This document shows positions 63,746-64,000 of a DNA stretch of 64,000 bases, piece by piece. Within the stretch, counting starts at the first letter, position 1; each line of letters begins with the position of its first letter. Source of the DNA: Marinobacterium marinum (GTDB lineage: Bacteria > Pseudomonadota > Gammaproteobacteria > Pseudomonadales > Balneatricaceae); the NCBI RefSeq assembly GCF_013868415.1, contig NZ_JACEMT010000049.1:124001-188000 (forward strand), read 5' to 3'. Under the pieces are notes generated by a model. That model was not told the origin of the DNA and did not search any database. It saw only the letters and a list, made by a program, of their open reading frames with translations. Made by a program: the position numbers and the translations under genes.

Positions 63746-63987
63746 ATTCACTCCTGATGGTGTCAGGCCCTTGTGTGTGGAAGAGGGAGACCGTGTCGGG
63801 AAATCATACGCGCACCGCTGCCAAAGGCACAGGAGAAGACTGCAAGGGGCGTAACTGGAAGGTTGTCCCCATTTTCAGGTGACAAATGCTTTCCGAGCTT
63901 CGCTTAAGCTCTATCTGAGCAATACAGGCGCAGGGCGTACTATTAATCAATGGGCAGGCCTGCCAATAATGATAAGAGGATAGGGTG

Positions 63988-64000
63988 ATGCAATATCATC
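63988..64000 (+). CDS. Start of a gene cut by the right edge
   Basis: ATG at 63988 follows AGAGGATAGGGTG, a good ribosome-binding site, and reads Met-Gln-Tyr-His before the window ends. These four residues are how Tas-type aldo/keto reductases begin, but four residues cannot settle identity. The 242 bases between the esterase start and this point contain no gene that I can see. Confidence 0.35.

Overview
This is a chromosomal window from a moderately GC-rich gammaproteobacterium. Gene content (quinohemoprotein amine dehydrogenase, fused indolepyruvate:ferredoxin oxidoreductase, several c-di-GMP enzymes, Slp lipoprotein, long-form PurC, YdhR) suggests a marine Oceanospirillales-type organism such as Marinobacterium or a relative. 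That placement is inference from gene families, not an identification. I see no transposase, integrase or CRISPR array; the window looks like core and metabolic-accessory chromosome.

Layout. 1-8.8 kb: the N-terminus of a membrane sensor running off the left edge, a nucleotidyltransferase, an AraC regulator divergent from an acyl-CoA synthetase followed by etfBA, then ydhR, an M48 lipoprotein protease and purC. 8.8-13.5 kb: a MauG-like di-heme peroxidase with a Fur box, a DUF2252 protein, two lipoproteins, and a GDT1/UPF0016 transporter under a yybP-ykoY (Mn2+) riboswitch. 13.6-23 kb: a GGDEF/EAL protein, then a two-gene signalling operon of an OmpR-type response regulator and a 2117-residue hybrid kinase. 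23.2-31.6 kb: a complete quinohemoprotein amine dehydrogenase (QHNDH) structural and maturation cluster, qhpADCB-FEG. 31.6-44.5 kb: HPP/TetR pair, sfsA, ParD-like/Map pair, sterol-desaturase-like protein, isochorismatase/GlxA regulator/LysE group, periplasmic binding protein plus diguanylate cyclase, Crp-type regulator, nitroreductase, YdcZ and GNAT proteins. 44.5-48.1 kb: Slp lipoprotein and a porin-aldehyde dehydrogenase operon. 48.2-56.6 kb: MFS and NSS transporters, then aromatic aminotransferase plus indolepyruvate oxidoreductase divergent from an Lrp/AsnC regulator. 56.7-64 kb: Cache-PAS-GGDEF-EAL protein, CorA, Ca2+/Na+ exchanger, tRNA-Ser(GGA), an eight-copy 8-bp tandem repeat, GNAT, a small membrane ORF, a YpfH-like esterase and the first codons of another gene.

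How parts work together. The QHNDH cluster encodes a periplasmic amine dehydrogenase whose small gamma subunit carries a cysteine tryptophylquinone (CTQ) and three thioether cross-links. Every modified residue can be located in qhpC, behind a leader of exactly 28 residues. The divergent response regulator and giant kinase probably control it. The main new observation is that the qhpA promoter and the promoter of the porin-aldehyde dehydrogenase operon, 22 kb away, share the same operator layout: four ACA-type half-sites at exact 10-bp spacing, then TTTACA at +51 and TAGnnT at +66. This predicts one amine-utilisation regulon: a porin for entry, QHNDH for oxidation to aldehyde, and an aldehyde dehydrogenase for the product.

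Limits: no similarity search was run. Family names rest on recognised motifs, length and context. Start codons were chosen by ribosome-binding sites where the sequence decides.
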